A stretch of DNA of 6,818 nucleotides from Treponema sp. (GTDB taxonomy: Bacteria > Spirochaetota > Spirochaetia > Treponematales > Breznakiellaceae). Shown piece after piece: positions 6,462-6,818 of the stretch (within the stretch, counting starts at the first letter, position 1; every line of letters begins with the position of its first letter). Where the stretch lies: contig JAISPH010000190.1 in assembly GCA_031275035.1 (NCBI GenBank), positions 1-6,818 of the forward strand. Reading direction: 5' to 3'. The notes under the pieces were generated by a model, which saw nothing but the letters and a program-made list of their open reading frames with translations, did no database searches and was not told the origin of the DNA. A program made the position numbers and the translations under genes.

Positions 6462-6501
6462 GAGACCCCGGAGTCCGCCTTCCGGCGGGGGGTCTCCGGG
6501 G
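6462..6501 (-). other. GC-rich hairpin with two mutually exclusive pairings
   Basis: GAGACCCC (6462-6469) pairs with GGGGTCTC (6489-6496), enclosing CCGCC-TTCC-GGCGG (6475-6488). Alternatively CCCCGGAG (6466-6473) pairs with CTCCGGGG (6494-6501). Both pairings are perfect 8-bp stems that share bases, so only one can form at once. The element lies about 40 nt upstream of the promoter -35 box. It could be a remnant terminator of an upstream gene or a palindromic repeat; no U-run supports termination in the operon direction. Confidence 0.45.
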
Positions 6502-6597
6502 CTTTAAACCCGCTAAAAGCTTGGTTATCGGGGGCAGGGACCCGCATACTATCCCATCAACCCTTTCAGGACCGGCAATTAGTAGCAGGATTTATGC

Positions 6598-6613
6598 GCC
6601 GCTATTCAGCGGC
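6598..6613. other. Small perfect hairpin upstream of the promoter
   Basis: GCCGCT-ATTC-AGCGGC forms a 6-bp stem with a 4-nt loop in the non-coding stretch between the promoter and the right flanking repeat. No U-run is attached and its function is unknown; at this size it could occur by chance. Confidence 0.3.
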
Positions 6614-6674
6614 ACGGAATTGTACCTTACAGAACCATCCATATCCCGTCCGCTCTGCGGCGGGGGCTGGTTGA

Positions 6675-6788
6675 TTTATTCGAAAGTCTGGTTTAATACC
6701 CCGGAGCTTGCTCCGGCTCAGACAACGCAACACTTACAATAATTTGGTATTAAACCAGACGGTATAATAAATTTCCTCTCGAACGAGC
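6675..6788 (-). repeat. Right copy of the structured inverted repeat flanking the operon
   Basis: On the minus strand this matches 1-117. The arms are at 6686-6700 (GTCTGGTTTAATACC) and 6746-6760 (its exact complement). The inner hairpin CCGGAGC-TT-GCTCCGG (6701-6716) has a 2-nt loop against 3 nt in the left copy. Both 15-bp arms, both 7-bp stems and the 11-nt inner tail are identical to the left copy; differences lie in the outer end, the spacer and the hairpin loop. It sits about 255 nt upstream of the promoter -35 box. The 30 nt beyond it (6789-6818) show no further match to the left end. Confidence 0.93.
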
Positions 6789-6818
6789 CTCCGATTCAAA
6801 AACAGCTCTAAGTTTCAG

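Larger units (their letters stand above)
6343..6674. other. 332-nt non-coding leader upstream of the operon
   Basis: The stretch holds the mglB ribosome site, a promoter candidate, a palindrome and two further hairpins, all listed separately. Short open frames on both strands overlap the hairpins or run into the flanking repeat, and show no recognisable protein family or good ribosome site. No divergent gene or regulator is present, so any dedicated regulator is encoded elsewhere. Confidence 0.65.

Noticed and set aside
6384..6742. Short plus-strand open frames in the leader, one running into the right repeat and sharing the peptide YSKVWFNTPEL with a minus-strand frame in the left repeat
   Set aside because: The shared peptide only reflects translation of the repeat DNA in matching orientation. 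The frames cross hairpins and lack ribosome sites or known families.
1..6788. CRISPR array or complete insertion sequence
   Set aside because: There are only two repeat copies, nearly 6.6 kb apart and inverted, with no spacers, cas genes or transposase. The repeats themselves encode nothing.

Overview
The window is a single five-gene sugar-uptake and oxidoreductase operon. All genes lie on the minus strand, and the operon is bracketed by two inverted copies of a structured repeat of about 115 bp. In transcription order (right to left) the genes are a periplasmic sugar-binding protein (mglB-like, 5248-6342), a two-domain sugar ABC ATPase (mglA-like, 3353-4858), a sugar permease (mglC-like, 2354-3340), a zinc-dependent medium-chain alcohol/polyol dehydrogenase (1250-2311) and an aldo/keto reductase (163-1185). 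Residue-level resemblance to E. coli MglB, MglA and MglC is clear in all three transport proteins.

Organism: the DNA is fairly GC-rich. The binding protein's N-terminus (a Lys-rich start, a hydrophobic core, then ALVFAAGGQQ) is a style I associate with spirochaete, especially termite-gut treponeme-like, binding proteins. That assignment is an inference from style and memory, with only moderate confidence. No rRNA, tRNA, transposase, integrase, regulator gene or CRISPR array is visible.

Layout: 1-117 is the left inverted repeat. 163-1185 is the aldo/keto reductase. 1186-1249 is a spacer with a small hairpin. 1250-2311 is the dehydrogenase. 2354-4858 holds the permease and ATPase, which are 12 nt apart. 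4859-5247 is a 389-nt non-coding gap packed with hairpins, including an imperfect terminator-like stem and a 77-nt hairpin just past the binding-protein stop. 5248-6342 is the binding protein. 6343-6674 is a non-coding leader with a good promoter candidate (TTTACG-17-TACAAT) and a palindrome just downstream of its -10 box. 6675-6788 is the right inverted repeat. 6789-6818 shows nothing recognisable.

How the genes work together (inference): MglB captures a sugar or sugar-like ligand, MglA/MglC import it, and the two oxidoreductases process it. An aldose reductase-like enzyme plus a polyol dehydrogenase-like enzyme could form an oxidoreductive aldose-alditol-ketose route. Several MglB pocket residues differ from the glucose/galactose receptor, so the ligand may not be galactose. 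The hairpins after mglB would let the binding protein be made in excess over the membrane components.

The most unusual signal is the pair of inverted repeats enclosing the whole operon. Every difference between the two copies falls in segments predicted to be unpaired, while the paired arms are identical.
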